From: Sphingomonas bisphenolicum
Lineage (GTDB): Bacteria > Pseudomonadota > Alphaproteobacteria > Sphingomonadales > Sphingomonadaceae
NCBI RefSeq assembly: GCF_024349785.1
Contig: NZ_AP018817.1
Coordinates: 2,511,501-2,575,500 of the forward strand
Direction: 5' to 3'
DNA length: 64,000 nt
The notes beneath the pieces were generated by a model. That model did no database searches. It had not been told where the DNA came from and saw only the letters and a list, made by a program, of their open reading frames with translations. Position numbers and translations under genes: made by a program. Positions 55,709 through 64,000 of this stretch are shown here, piece by piece. Every line of letters starts with the position of its first letter. Position 1 is the first letter of the stretch.

Positions 55709-56176
55709 ATGCGTGGTTTCGACCTCACCCCCTATCGCCGCTCCACCGTCGGCTTCGATCGCCTGTTCGACCTGATCGAAAATAACGCCCGGCTGGCGCA
55801 GGGCGACAATTATCCGCCCTTCAACATCGAACGCCTGTCGGAGGATCGCTATCGCGTGACACTGGCCGTCGCCGGCTTCCGCCCGGAAGAGATCGACATT
55901 ACCGCCCAGCAGAACCTGCTTCAGGTGATCGGTCGCAAGGACGACGCCTCGCCGGCGGATCGCTCCAAATTCCTGCATGTCGGTATCGCCAACCGCAGCT
56001 TCGAACGCCGCTTCGAACTGGCCGATTTCGTGCGGGTGGAAAAGGCTGACCTGGCCGACGGCCTGCTGACGATCGAACTAGTGCGCGAAGTGCCCGAAGC
56101 GATGAAGCCCAAGAAGATCGCCATCAACGGCGGTCAGTTGGTCGACATCAGCGTCAAGGATCGCGACGCCGCCTGA
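55709..56176 (+). CDS. Hsp20/alpha-crystallin small heat-shock protein (IbpA-like)
   Basis: The 155-residue chaperone holds unfolding proteins for refolding. The alpha-crystallin domain spans about residues 35-130 (YRVTLAVAGFRPEEIDI, RSFERRFELADFVRV, DGLLTIELVREVPE), with a C-terminal KKIAING in place of the IxI anchor. The ATG at 55709 lies eight bases after GGGAGA; the ATG at 55703 is too close to it. Expression appears doubly heat-controlled, by an RpoH-type promoter and a thermometer leader. Confidence 0.94.
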   Translation: MRGFDLTPYRRSTVGFDRLFDLIENNARLAQGDNYPPFNIERLSEDRYRVTLAVAGFRPEEIDITAQQNLLQVIGRKDDASPADRSKFLHVGIANRSFERRFELADFVRVEKADLADGLLTIELVREVPEAMKPKKIAINGGQLVDISVKDRDAA

Positions 56177-56199
56177 CCCCGGCATCGATGCTAAACACG

Positions 56200-56229
56200 A
56201 AGGGCGCGACCGCAAGGCCGCGCCCTTTT
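56200..56229 (+). terminator. Rho-independent terminator of hsp20
   Basis: AAGGGCGCG (56200-56208) pairs with CGCGCCCTT (56219-56227) across a 10-base loop and runs into TTTT. It lies between hsp20 and the convergent kup. Confidence 0.85.
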
Positions 56230-58157
56230 CATATCTCGACCTGGCTACCCAATTCGACGACGCGGTTGGTGGGCAGGCGGAAAAACTCCATCGCGCTTTC
56301 CGCGTTGCGCAACATCCAGGCGAATATCTTCTCCCGCCACAGCGGCATCCCCGGCTTGGCCGAAGGCAATAGCGTCTGGCGGGCAAGGAAGAAGCTGGTG
56401 TCCATCATCTTGAACGCCTGCCCGCAGCCCGTGACATTCTTGAGCGCGGCAGGAACATCAGGTTCCTGCATGAAACCATATTGGAGGACGAGGCGGAAGA
56501 AGCCCCGGCCCAGATCCTCCAGCTTGCAGCGGCCATCATCCTCGACGACCGGCACGTCCTTGATCTTGACCGTCAGCAGGATGACGCGCTCATGCAGCAC
56601 CTTGTTGTGCTTGAGGTTATGCAACAGCGCGTGCGGCACGCCATCGGGCGTCGACGTCATGAACACTGCCGTGCCGGGCACGCGCACCGCACTGTTGGCG
56701 GCGGATGCGACGAAGACCGGGATCGGCATCGCCGCTTCTCGCAAACGGTCCTGCACCAGGCGACGGCCGCGCGACCAGGTGGTCAGCAGGGTGAATACGA
56801 CGAAGCCGATCAGCAGCGGAAACCAGCCGCCATCCGGCACCTTGGTCAGGTTCGCCGCCAGATAGGCGCCATCGACGAGATAGAAGACCGCCAGCACCGG
56901 CGCGGCATAATACCATTTCCAGTGCCACAGCCGGTACATCACGACCGTCAACAGCACATTGTCGATGAACATCGCACCGGTCACCGCAATGCCATAGGCC
57001 GCGGTCAGATTGGACGATGTCTGGAATGTCAGCACCAGCAGGATCACCATCACCATCAACCCCCAGTTGATGAGGGGGATATAGATCTGGCCGGCGGTGG
57101 AGGCGCTGGTATGTTCGATCCGCAAGCGCGGCATGAAGCCCAACTGAATCGCCTGTTGCGTCACGGAGAAAGCGCCCGAGATCACCGCCTGCGACGCGAT
57201 GATGGCGGCAAGCGTCGCCAGCACGATCAGCGGCAACTGCCCCCATTGCGGCGCCAGATTGTAGAAGGGGCTGTGCAGCGCGGCCGCACCCTCGCGAAAC
57301 AGCAGCGCGCCCTGCCCCATATAATTGAGCATCAGCGCGGGCAGGACGAAGGCGAGCCAGGACACGCGAATCGGGTTGCGGCCGAAATGGCCCATATCGG
57401 CGTAGAGCGCTTCGGCGCCGGTCACCGCCAGCACCACCGACCCGAGCGCCAGGAAAGCCGGCAGCGGATCGGTGACGAAGAACATCACCGCCCAATAGGG
57501 GTTGAAAGCATAGAGGATACCGGGGGTCTTGATGATCGAAACGACACCCAGCGCCGCAATCGTGACGAAATAGGTCAGCATGATCGGGCCGAAAAAGGCC
57601 GCGACCTTGTTGGTGCCCAAACCCTGTATCCAGAACAGGCCGAGCAGAATGACGATCGCCACGGGCAGGATCGCCGGCGCCAGGGCGGGATTATAGACCG
57701 TAAGCCCCTCCACCGCCGACAGGACCGAAACTGCCGGGGTGATCATCGAGTCGCCGTAGAAGAGGGCGGTGGCGAACACACCCAGCAGCACGATGCCGCG
57801 CGACCAGCGCTGCGTCTTGGTCTGGCCGTTGATCAACGCCAGCAACGCCAGGCTGCCGCCTTCGCCCTTATTGTCGGCGCGCATGATGATGCTGACATAT
57901 TTCATCGTCACGACCAGCATCATCGACCAGAACATCAGGCTGATGACGCCCAATATATGATCGGGATCGAGGTCCAGATGATGGTGGCCGGCGAAGGTTT
58001 CGCGGAACGCATAGAGCGGGCTGGTGCCGATGTCGCCGAACACGATGCCGATTGCACCGACGACCAGCTTCAACGTGGCCTTCTGCCGCGCATGACCATG
58101 TCCGCCATGCTCCTCGTCATCGGAAGCCGGCGCGGTGTTGGGAAGGAGGTCAGCCAT
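56229..58157 (-). CDS. kup: Kup-type potassium uptake protein
   Basis: The 642-residue inner-membrane potassium/proton symporter has about twelve membrane helices and the family signatures [18 protein letters not shown] near residues 33-50, [19 protein letters not shown] and GMWMSTP-like [18 protein letters not shown], with a cytoplasmic C-terminal domain ending in ELGSQVEI. It stands alone, convergent with hsp20. The ATG at 58157 follows no strong upstream gene. Confidence 0.96.
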   Translation of the reverse strand: MADLLPNTAPASDDEEHGGHGHARQKATLKLVVGAIGIVFGDIGTSPLYAFRETFAGHHHLDLDPDHILGVISLMFWSMMLVVTMKYVSIIMRADNKGEGGSLALLALINGQTKTQRWSRGIVLLGVFATALFYGDSMITPAVSVLSAVEGLTVYNPALAPAILPVAIVILLGLFWIQGLGTNKVAAFFGPIMLTYFVTIAALGVVSIIKTPGILYAFNPYWAVMFFVTDPLPAFLALGSVVLAVTGAEALYADMGHFGRNPIRVSWLAFVLPALMLNYMGQGALLFREGAAALHSPFYNLAPQWGQLPLIVLATLAAIIASQAVISGAFSVTQQAIQLGFMPRLRIEHTSASTAGQIYIPLINWGLMVMVILLVLTFQTSSNLTAAYGIAVTGAMFIDNVLLTVVMYRLWHWKWYYAAPVLAVFYLVDGAYLAANLTKVPDGGWFPLLIGFVVFTLLTTWSRGRRLVQDRLREAAMPIPVFVASAANSAVRVPGTAVFMTSTPDGVPHALLHNLKHNKVLHERVILLTVKIKDVPVVEDDGRCKLEDLGRGFFRLVLQYGFMQEPDVPAALKNVTGCGQAFKMMDTSFFLARQTLLPSAKPGMPLWREKIFAWMLRNAESAMEFFRLPTNRVVELGSQVEI

Positions 58158-58279
58158 GAAGGATCATGTTCGTATCGACACCCAATCGGGGGCGACTGCG
58201 GAATAGTCCGCACGTCCCCCGTAAACCGCCGCGCCCTATCACGGCTCCAGGAAGCGCGCAATGCGAACGCTGCACTGCA

Positions 58280-58924
58280 TCATGGCCCCACCGGGGCGTC
58301 TGCAGCCAGCATGGAGTCGATACGCGCGATATTGGCGTCCAGTTCCGCCTTCACCTGGCTACCGGCCGGGGCGCTGGCCGCCAGTGGCGCCCACACGTCG
58401 CGCGCCGCCTGCAACTGGCCGTTGCGGGCCAAAGCGAGACCGTAAAAATAGCGGGGCGCTGGCCCCTCCGGGTCGAGCGTCAGCGCGCGGCGATAGGCGA
58501 AGTCCGCGCCGGGTGAGACCACGCCGTCGGCATGGGCCACCAGGGCATTGCCCAGCCCCAGCCAGAGATTGGGATCGTCGGGGGTCGCGCGCAGGCCCGC
58601 CAGCAGGATATTGGCGGCTTCCCGCGTCTTGCCCTGCCGGCCCAGACCATCGGATAGCATGAGCCATTGCCCAGCCGGACCATAGCGTTCGGCAAGCCCG
58701 CGGCGCTGCTGCGCCAGCTTCTCGTCGAACTTGTCGCCCGCATTTTCCCTACTTACGCGCGGCGCGCCGGCCAGGCCCGGATTGCCCTGCCAGGCATAGC
58801 CAGCCAGCCCCAGCAGCAGGGCCGCCGCGCTGATCTCCCGCGCCGATCGCGGAATCCGGCCGAGCAGCAGTAAGGCGCCAAAGGCGACAACGGCAAGGCC
58901 GACCGCGATGAACCAGCCGGTCAT
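58280..58924 (-). CDS. ccmI: Cytochrome c maturation TPR protein CcmI/CycH
   Basis: The 214-residue protein has two N-terminal membrane helices (about 4-22 and 30-47) and a periplasmic TPR domain (PNLWLGLGNALVAHADG, PRYFYGLALARNGQLQAA). CcmI presents apocytochrome c to the heme ligation complex CcmFH. Its start overlaps the ccmH stop (58921-58924). It is shorter than the E. coli-type CcmI/CcmH fusion, as usual in alphaproteobacteria, and is the last gene of the ccm operon. Confidence 0.9.
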   Translation of the reverse strand: MTGWFIAVGLAVVAFGALLLLGRIPRSAREISAAALLLGLAGYAWQGNPGLAGAPRVSRENAGDKFDEKLAQQRRGLAERYGPAGQWLMLSDGLGRQGKTREAANILLAGLRATPDDPNLWLGLGNALVAHADGVVSPGADFAYRRALTLDPEGPAPRYFYGLALARNGQLQAARDVWAPLAASAPAGSQVKAELDANIARIDSMLAADAPVGP

Positions 58925-59331
58925 GCCCGGTTCCTCCGTTTGATCCGGCCGCGCAGCAGCAGCAGGCCCAGGCCCAGCAGCAGCACCGGCGCGGCCCAGA
59001 GTGGCCAGAGGATCGGCGCGGCGGTGGGTTCATAGCTGACCCAGTCGCCATAGCGGGCGATCAGCCAGCTTCGGATCGCTTCGGGCTGCTCGCCCGCCAT
59101 GATCCGTTCGCGAATCTGCGATCGCATGTCGCCCGCCATGCTGGCTCCCGAATCGGCGATCGACTGGCTCTGGCAGGTCAGGCAGCGGATGGTCTCCATC
59201 AGCGCCTTCGCCTTGCGCTCCAACGCCGGGTCAGCGATCTGCCGGTCGGCATAGGGCGCCGGCGGCAGCGCGGTCTGGGCGCTGAGCGGCGTGACGAAGA
59301 ACGCCAGAAGGAGGGCAAAGATCAGCCTCAT
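58921..59331 (-). CDS. ccmH: Cytochrome c maturation thioredoxin-like protein CcmH/CycL
   Basis: This 136-residue periplasmic, membrane-anchored thiol protein reduces apocytochrome c haem-binding cysteines. The signal peptide ends at PLSAQ, the redox motif is RCLTCQSQSIADS (LRCxxCQ family), and a C-terminal membrane helix (PLWAAPVLLLGLGLLLL) is followed by basic residues. It overlaps ccmG upstream and ccmI downstream by four bases each. Confidence 0.95.
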   Translation of the reverse strand: MRLIFALLLAFFVTPLSAQTALPPAPYADRQIADPALERKAKALMETIRCLTCQSQSIADSGASMAGDMRSQIRERIMAGEQPEAIRSWLIARYGDWVSYEPTAAPILWPLWAAPVLLLGLGLLLLRGRIKRRNRA

Positions 59332-59855
59332 TGCGCGGCCCTCAATTTCTCAAGGATCATCGGTACGTCATCGGCACGGATATCGCCGATATGCTGGTAG
59401 GCGATCCGCCCCTTGCCATCGATGACGAAGGTTTCCGGAACACCCGACGATCCAAGCGCCATCTGCACCGCGCTGCGGGCGTCAAGGCCGATGCGGGCAT
59501 AGGGATTGCCGTTGCGTTTGAGGAAGGCGTCCACGTCCGGGCGGGCATCGCGGATGGCGATGGCGTCGATCTGCGCCCCGGCCTTCTGGAGCGCTTCGAG
59601 TTGCGGCGCTTCGGCGGCGCAGGGGACGCACCAGCTCGCGAAAATGTTGAGCAGCCGGGGTTTGCCTGTGGCGAGTTGAGTGCTCGCCAACGCCGGACGA
59701 TCGCTGGCGGCCGCGGGCAGGCTGAAGGCCGGCAGGAGCTGGCCGACCAGGCGCGAATGGATGACGCGATCGTCCGGCTTGAACAGGCCGCTGGCGAACA
59801 GGCCGACAAAGGCCAGGCACAACAGCAGCGGCAACCAGATCAGCAGCTTCCTCAT
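59328..59855 (-). CDS. ccmG: Thiol:disulfide interchange protein CcmG/DsbE
   Basis: The 175-residue membrane-anchored thioredoxin keeps CcmH and apocytochrome c reduced in the periplasm. It has an N-terminal anchor helix (LLIWLPLLLCLAFVGLFASG), the active site FASWCVPCAAEAP, and the GVPETFVIDGKGRIAY cis-proline loop. Start 59855 (MRKLLIWL) overlaps the ccmF stop (59852). Confidence 0.95.
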   Translation of the reverse strand: MRKLLIWLPLLLCLAFVGLFASGLFKPDDRVIHSRLVGQLLPAFSLPAAASDRPALASTQLATGKPRLLNIFASWCVPCAAEAPQLEALQKAGAQIDAIAIRDARPDVDAFLKRNGNPYARIGLDARSAVQMALGSSGVPETFVIDGKGRIAYQHIGDIRADDVPMILEKLRAAQ

Positions 59856-61780
59856 AGCCGCGCCTCCCGCGCCCGCCATTTCATCAACCAGCCGCGCCGC
59901 TCGCGCCCGACCAGCGCCAGCGCGCCGCCCAGCGCGATCATGACGCCGCCGAGCCAGATGAGCGTGACGAAGGGCTTCCACCAGATGCGCAACTGCCAAC
60001 GGCCGCCCTCCACCTCTTCGCCCAGCACGACGTAAAGCTGGCCGTCCCAGCGGGTCAGCAACGCCGCTTCGCTGGTGGTGGTCGGCGGCGAGGCGAAGAA
60101 GCGCGACTGTGGCCGGATCAGCACCGAAGAGCCGCCGCGGCGGGCGTCCATCTCCGCCTGCAACGCGGTCCAGTTATCGCCCGCGATCGGCGCGATCTGG
60201 CGGAAGCGGAGCGACCAGCCGGCGGTCTGGATCACGTCGCCGGGACGGGCGGCCACCAGCTTTTCGACCGTGAAGGCAGAATCGCAGGCCATACCGGCCA
60301 GGCTGACCGCGCAGCCCAGATGAGCGACGACCATGCCATAGGTGAAGAGCGGGGTGCGCAGCAGCTTGCGCTTCCATAATGGGGCGAGGCTGCCGACACC
60401 AACCGCGACCGCGATGACGAGGCCCAGAAAGGGCAGGATGCCGATGCGACCCCAGGCGAAAAGAGACAGGGAGATGGACACCAGTAGCGCGATGCACAGC
60501 GGGACCAGCAATCGTTTTCCAACAGCCTGCGCCTGGTCCTTACGCCAGCGGGTGAGCGGTCCTGCCGCCATCGCGACCATCAGCGCCAGCGCGATCGGCC
60601 CGGCGATCCGGTCGAAATAGGGCGCGCCGACCGATACTTTATGCCCGAAGGCTTCGGTCATCAGCGGATAGAGCGTGCCGATCAGGACGAGGCCCAATAT
60701 GACCGTGAGCAGCAGGTTGTTGACCACCAGCATGGTTTCGCGGCTGACCAGTTCGAACGGCGCGCCTTCGCGTACCGATCCGATCCGCCAGCCGAACAAA
60801 GCCAGCGCGCCGCCGATATAGAGCGCGAGCAGGCCAAGGATGAAACTGCCCCGCGTCGGATCGACGGCGAAGGCATGGACGCTGGTCAAGATGCCGGAAC
60901 GCACCAGGAAGGTGCCGACCATCGACATGGAGAAGGCGACCACCGCCAGCATCACCGTCCAGGCGCGCAGGGCGTCGCGGGTCGCCAGCACGGTGACGCT
61001 GTGGAGCAGCGCCGTCGCCGCGAGCCACGGCATGAGCGACGCATTCTCGACCGGGTCCCAGAACCACCAGCCGCCCCAGCCCAGCTCATAATAGGCCCAA
61101 TAGCTGCCCGCTGTGATGCCCAGGGTCAACAACACCCAGGCCGCCAGCACCCATGGGCGCATGGCGCGGGCAAAGGCCGCATCAACCTGCCGCGTCAGCA
61201 GCGCGCCGATGGCGAATGAGAAGGCGACCGACAGGCCGACATAGCCGAGATAGAGGGTCGGTGGATGGAAAGCGAGGCCGGGGTCTTGCAGCAGCGGGTT
61301 CAAGCCCTGCCCGTCCGCCGGCGCCGGATCGATCCGCGCGAAGGGGTTGGAGGAGAAGAGCAGGAAGGCATAGAAACCCAGCGAGATCGCCGCCTGTCCG
61401 CCCAGCGTCGCCATATGGGCGTTGCGCTGCAGCGCGCGCTCGAACAGGGCGACGGCAGCGCCCGCCACGCCCATCACCGTCACCCACAGCAGCATCGAGC
61501 CTTCATGATTGCCCCAAGTGCCCGCGAATTTATACAGCCATGGCTTCATCGAATGGCTGTTGGTGACGACCAGCAGCACCGACATGTCGGAGCGCAGGAA
61601 CAGGGTAATGAGCGCGGCAAAGGCGATCGCGGTCAACACGCCCTGCGCCACGGCTGCCGGCCGAACGGCAGCGAGGAGTTCCGTCTTTCCGCCCTTGAGA
61701 CCGGCAAAGGCAAGAACAAGCTGGAGCAGCGCCAGCGCGGCGGCCAGCCAGAGCGCGGCGAGGCCGGTTTCGGCGATCAT
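59852..61780 (-). CDS. ccmF: Heme lyase CcmF
   Basis: The 642-residue multi-span membrane protein attaches heme to apocytochrome c. The tryptophan-rich WWD region is GWGGWWFWDPVENASLMPWL near residue 240, and further heme-handling histidines lie in membrane segments such as FHPPTLYLGYVG and NSHSMKPWLYKF. The start is the ATG at 61780. A 130-bp gap with an inverted repeat separates it from ccmE, the only break in this tight operon. Confidence 0.96.
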   Translation of the reverse strand: MIAETGLAALWLAAALALLQLVLAFAGLKGGKTELLAAVRPAAVAQGVLTAIAFAALITLFLRSDMSVLLVVTNSHSMKPWLYKFAGTWGNHEGSMLLWVTVMGVAGAAVALFERALQRNAHMATLGGQAAISLGFYAFLLFSSNPFARIDPAPADGQGLNPLLQDPGLAFHPPTLYLGYVGLSVAFSFAIGALLTRQVDAAFARAMRPWVLAAWVLLTLGITAGSYWAYYELGWGGWWFWDPVENASLMPWLAATALLHSVTVLATRDALRAWTVMLAVVAFSMSMVGTFLVRSGILTSVHAFAVDPTRGSFILGLLALYIGGALALFGWRIGSVREGAPFELVSRETMLVVNNLLLTVILGLVLIGTLYPLMTEAFGHKVSVGAPYFDRIAGPIALALMVAMAAGPLTRWRKDQAQAVGKRLLVPLCIALLVSISLSLFAWGRIGILPFLGLVIAVAVGVGSLAPLWKRKLLRTPLFTYGMVVAHLGCAVSLAGMACDSAFTVEKLVAARPGDVIQTAGWSLRFRQIAPIAGDNWTALQAEMDARRGGSSVLIRPQSRFFASPPTTTSEAALLTRWDGQLYVVLGEEVEGGRWQLRIWWKPFVTLIWLGGVMIALGGALALVGRERRGWLMKWRAREARL

Positions 61781-61796
61781 GCTCTCATTGCCTCAA

Positions 61797-61887
61797 CGTC
61801 ATGCTGACCTTGTTTCAGCATCCATCTCGCAACCGAGAGCGAAGGGAATTGCCGATCGATGGACCCTGAAACGAGTTCAGGGTGACG
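61797..61887. repeat. Intergenic inverted repeat, family C
   Basis: CGTCATGCTGACCTTGTTTC (61797 onward) pairs imperfectly with the arm 61858-61887 ending CAGGGTGACG. The spacer is about 31 bases. It lies between ccmE and ccmF in the operon, and its wording resembles elements commonly seen in Sphingobium-type genomes. Confidence 0.75.
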
Positions 61888-61910
61888 ATGAGGGAGATGT
61901 CGGTTGGTAA

Positions 61911-62357
61911 TCACCGCTCCACCTTCATCTCGTGCGTGCTCTCATTATAGCTCATGCCTTCCAGTTCGCGGGGCATGTAACGTTCGTCATGCTTGGCGAG
62001 CAGGTTGGTGGCGACGAACATGCCTTGGCCGTTGAACGATCCTTCGGCCACGACGCCGCTGCCTTCCTTGAACAGGTCGGGCGCGATGCCGCTGAAGGTC
62101 GCCGGGACGGTCGCCTTGCCGTCGCTCACATCGAAATGAATGGTGACGCCGTCGGCTGCGCGCTTCAAGCTCCCCTTGACCACCATACCGCCCAGGCGGA
62201 TGGGCTTGCCCGGTTCGACGCCCTTGGTCTTGACGTCGTTGGGCGCGTAGAAATAGGCAGCCTCATCCTTGAGTGCGGAGGCCGCCAGCAGCCCCGCCCC
62301 CACCAGCGCCACCAGCGCCGCGAGCGCCAGGATCAGTCGTTGATGTTTCGCCTTCAT
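61911..62357 (-). CDS. ccmE: Heme chaperone CcmE
   Basis: This 148-residue periplasmic protein carries heme covalently from CcmC to CcmF. The single N-terminal anchor (LILALAALVALVGAGLLAASAL) is followed by an OB-fold; the heme-binding histidine is in NLLAKHDERYMP near residue 125. The ATG at 62357 overlaps the ccmD stop. Confidence 0.95.
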   Translation of the reverse strand: MKAKHQRLILALAALVALVGAGLLAASALKDEAAYFYAPNDVKTKGVEPGKPIRLGGMVVKGSLKRAADGVTIHFDVSDGKATVPATFSGIAPDLFKEGSGVVAEGSFNGQGMFVATNLLAKHDERYMPRELEGMSYNESTHEMKVER

Positions 62358-62485
62358 GTCCGATCCGCAATCTGGTCGGCCCGCGTTTCAGCCCTGCGCA
62401 TAGCGCGCCAGCTCGCCAGGCTGACGATCGCCGTACCCGCCAGCGTCACCGCATAGGCGGCGATCACGAAAGCCCATTGGTTCAT
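62354..62485 (-). CDS. ccmD: CcmD, small membrane subunit
   Basis: The 43-residue product MNQWAFVIAAYAVTLAG... has a single hydrophobic helix and a basic C-terminus with RRAETRADQ, the classic CcmD layout. It helps release heme-loaded CcmE from CcmC. It is too short to stand out but is placed precisely between ccmC and ccmE, overlapping ccmE by four bases. Confidence 0.9.
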   Translation of the reverse strand: MNQWAFVIAAYAVTLAGTAIVSLASWRAMRRAETRADQIADRT

Positions 62486-62502
62486 CGCCCCACCCTCTTG
62501 CT

Positions 62503-63228
62503 CTATCCACGCGCCAGGCGTTGCATCCGCGCCTCGACCTTGTTCTGCGCCAGGATCGCCCGCATCCGCATCAGCACGATCGCGCCGAACAGCAGGGTGA
62601 AGCCCAGCAATGTCAGTCCCAGCGGCCAGAGCAAAGATCCGTCGATGCTCGACCCGCGCAGGGTGATGGACGGTCCCTGATGCAGGCTGTTCCACCACAC
62701 CACCGACCGGTTGATGATCGGAATGTTGATCGCGCCAACCAGCCCGAAAATGGCGGTCACATTGCTGACGCCGCCCTGCTGCGCCTGCAGGGCGCTGGCA
62801 TTGCCCAGCGCGATATAGCCGAGATACAGGAAGAAGAGGACCAGCATCGACGTCATCCGCCCGTCCCATTCCCACCAGGTGCCCCAGGTCGGGCGACCCC
62901 AGATGGAGCCGGTCATCAGGCAGATGGCGGTGAACAGCGCGCCCGGCGCGGCGATGGCGCGCCCGGCGACGGCGGCGAGCGGATGCTTCCAGACAAGCTG
63001 CATCAGCGCGGCAATGGCGATCCCGCTCCAGCCGCCCATGCCGAGCCAGGCCGCCGGCACATGGATATAGAGAATGCGCACCGTCTGCCCCTGCAGATAG
63101 TCGGCCGGGGTCAGGAACAGCCCGCAGGCGGAGCCGACGAGCAGCAGCAGCAGGCCGGGCCAGAACAGCCAGCCCGTCAACGGACGCGCGATCTTCAGGA
63201 AGCGGGCGGGATTGGCGAAACGATGCAT
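62503..63228 (-). CDS. ccmC: Heme exporter/handling protein CcmC
   Basis: This 241-residue six-helix membrane protein loads heme onto CcmE. The tryptophan-rich signature is GRPTWGTWWEWDGRMTS near residues 111-127, with histidines in ILYIHVPAAWLGMG and NSLHQGPS. Start 63228 (MHRFANPARF) is used; longer readings add unrelated residues. It is the first ccm gene here; ccmA and ccmB are not adjacent. Confidence 0.95.
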   Translation of the reverse strand: MHRFANPARFLKIARPLTGWLFWPGLLLLLVGSACGLFLTPADYLQGQTVRILYIHVPAAWLGMGGWSGIAIAALMQLVWKHPLAAVAGRAIAAPGALFTAICLMTGSIWGRPTWGTWWEWDGRMTSMLVLFFLYLGYIALGNASALQAQQGGVSNVTAIFGLVGAINIPIINRSVVWWNSLHQGPSITLRGSSIDGSLLWPLGLTLLGFTLLFGAIVLMRMRAILAQNKVEARMQRLARG

Positions 63229-63452
63229 CAGGGCTGCGTCTTTAGCCGCGCGCGCAAGGCAACGCCAGTAGGGCATTTTGCCGATAGCCTATGAACGAAT
63301 CGCGTGAGCCGATTCCGGCCGGTGCGAACGCGTTGACATCCGCCATGCCGCTCGCCGATAGAGGATGAACCGGGCCGATGCGGACGCCCGGCCAGGCGAT
63401 CGTCGCCCAAGTCCGCTCCATTCGTCGCATGTGCGGCGCGAAGGGGCGTGGG

Positions 63453-64000
63453 ATGAATGATAAGAGCGATGCTTTTGGGCCGCCACGGCTCAGCCTGTGG
63501 GCGCTGTTCCTGAAATTCCTGGGGTTCGGCCTCCTCGCCTTCGGCGGCCCGGTCGCCCAGATCGCCATGTTGCGCAAGGTGCTGGTCGAACAGGAACGCT
63601 GGATCGCGCCGGGCCGGTTCAACCGGCTGCTGGCCGTGCTGCAGATATTGCCCGGCCCCGAAGCCCATGAATTATGCGTCCATCTGGGCATGGTCGCGCG
63701 CGGCCGCGCCGGCGGCATCGTGGCCGGCCTGGGCTTCATGGTGCCGGGACTGGTGCTGATGCTGGCGGCCGGCGCGGCCTATACGCGATGGATCGAAGGC
63801 AATATCGGCCTCGCGGGCCTCTTGCTGGGCGTGCAGATCGTCGTGCTGGCGATCATCCTGCGGGCCGTCGTGCGGATCGGCCAGCATGTGGTCGAAGATG
63901 GGCTGCTGCTCTGCATCGCCCTTGTCGGCCTCGCATCCCCGCTGCTCGGCGTGCCCTTCTACGTTCCGCTGGCCAGCGGCGGTATCGCCTATGCCTTCGC
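63453..64000 (+). CDS. chrA: Chromate transporter family protein, N-terminal part, cut by window edge
   Basis: From the ATG at 63453 (MNDKSDAFGPPRL) the frame stays open to the window end, giving about 182 residues. Family text includes FLGFGLLAFGGPVAQIAML and QILPGPEAHELCVHLG followed by GFMVPGLVLMLAAG, typical of the CHR domain; several membrane helices are visible. ChrA proteins export chromate, but many CHR-family members have unknown substrates. It diverges from ccmC across 224 bp in which I see no gene. Confidence 0.85.
   Translation, partial: MNDKSDAFGPPRLSLWALFLKFLGFGLLAFGGPVAQIAMLRKVLVEQERWIAPGRFNRLLAVLQILPGPEAHELCVHLGMVARGRAGGIVAGLGFMVPGLVLMLAAGAAYTRWIEGNIGLAGLLLGVQIVVLAIILRAVVRIGQHVVEDGLLLCIALVGLASPLLGVPFYVPLASGGIAYAF

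Noticed and set aside
1..64000. CRISPR arrays, prophage, insertion sequences, rRNA or tRNA genes
   Set aside because: I found no regularly spaced direct repeats, transposase or integrase genes, or tRNA/rRNA-like sequence in the gaps by eye; a tRNA or covariance scan was not possible.

Overview
The window is GC-rich chromosomal DNA from an alphaproteobacterium, most likely a sphingomonad close to Sphingobium. Supporting signs are the C4-type 5-aminolevulinate synthase, an alphaproteobacterial LexA box (GTTC-N7-GTTC), a short-chain acyl-CoA regulator of the XRE/ScfR type, protein lengths and wording typical of Sphingomonadaceae, and intergenic inverted repeats of kinds common in that family. 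The genus is an inference. Nearly everything is ordinary core genome, densely packed with many 1-4 bp stop/start overlaps.

Region 1 (1-8408) is a propionyl-CoA/methylmalonyl-CoA module on the minus strand: pccB, mce, scpA, bioB, an HNH nuclease gene and the start of pccA, with a divergent regulator (6978) and a striking operator of repeated GCAAA boxes between them. Region 2 (8410-14909) is a small accessory patch: a lone AT-rich putative phage abortive-infection gene (PutAbiC type), a LysR/SDR pair, a 2OG-Fe dioxygenase-like gene, gor, and a pgi broken by one missing base in a homopolymer. Region 3 (15086-24912) is housekeeping: lepB-rnc-era, a diguanylate cyclase, topA, a DUF2383-like stress protein, dprA-plsY, an unknown small gene and murI. 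Region 4 (25097-35365) holds hemA, the betaine-lipid pair btaA-btaB, a ligase-associated exonuclease with ATP-dependent ligase, a GFA protein, and a polyamine cluster (carboxynorspermidine dehydrogenase, its decarboxylase, and an ornithine-type decarboxylase).

Region 5 (35474-43355) is a long minus-strand run of tightly coupled genes: ETF-QO, TPR protein, ispE, N-formylglutamate amidohydrolase, a small lipoprotein, nnrD and an RNA methyltransferase. Region 6 (43488-53251) holds a degenerate uracil-DNA-glycosylase-like gene coupled to slt and moaB, a LexA-box-controlled radical SAM gene, dnaE and a second diguanylate cyclase. Region 7 (53248-58157) has lolD-lolC, a 540 bp gap that appears to hold an undescribed structured small RNA with its own terminator, then an hsp20 gene with a heat-shock-type promoter and a three-hairpin leader that looks like a ROSE RNA thermometer, and kup. 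Region 8 (58280-64000) is the cytochrome c maturation operon ccmC-D-E-F-G-H-I without ccmA/ccmB, and the start of a chromate-transporter-family gene.

The observations most worth following are the ROSE-like thermometer, the orphan-terminator RNA, the LexA box on the radical SAM gene, the PutAbiC island, the HNH gene translationally coupled on both sides, and the pgi frameshift.
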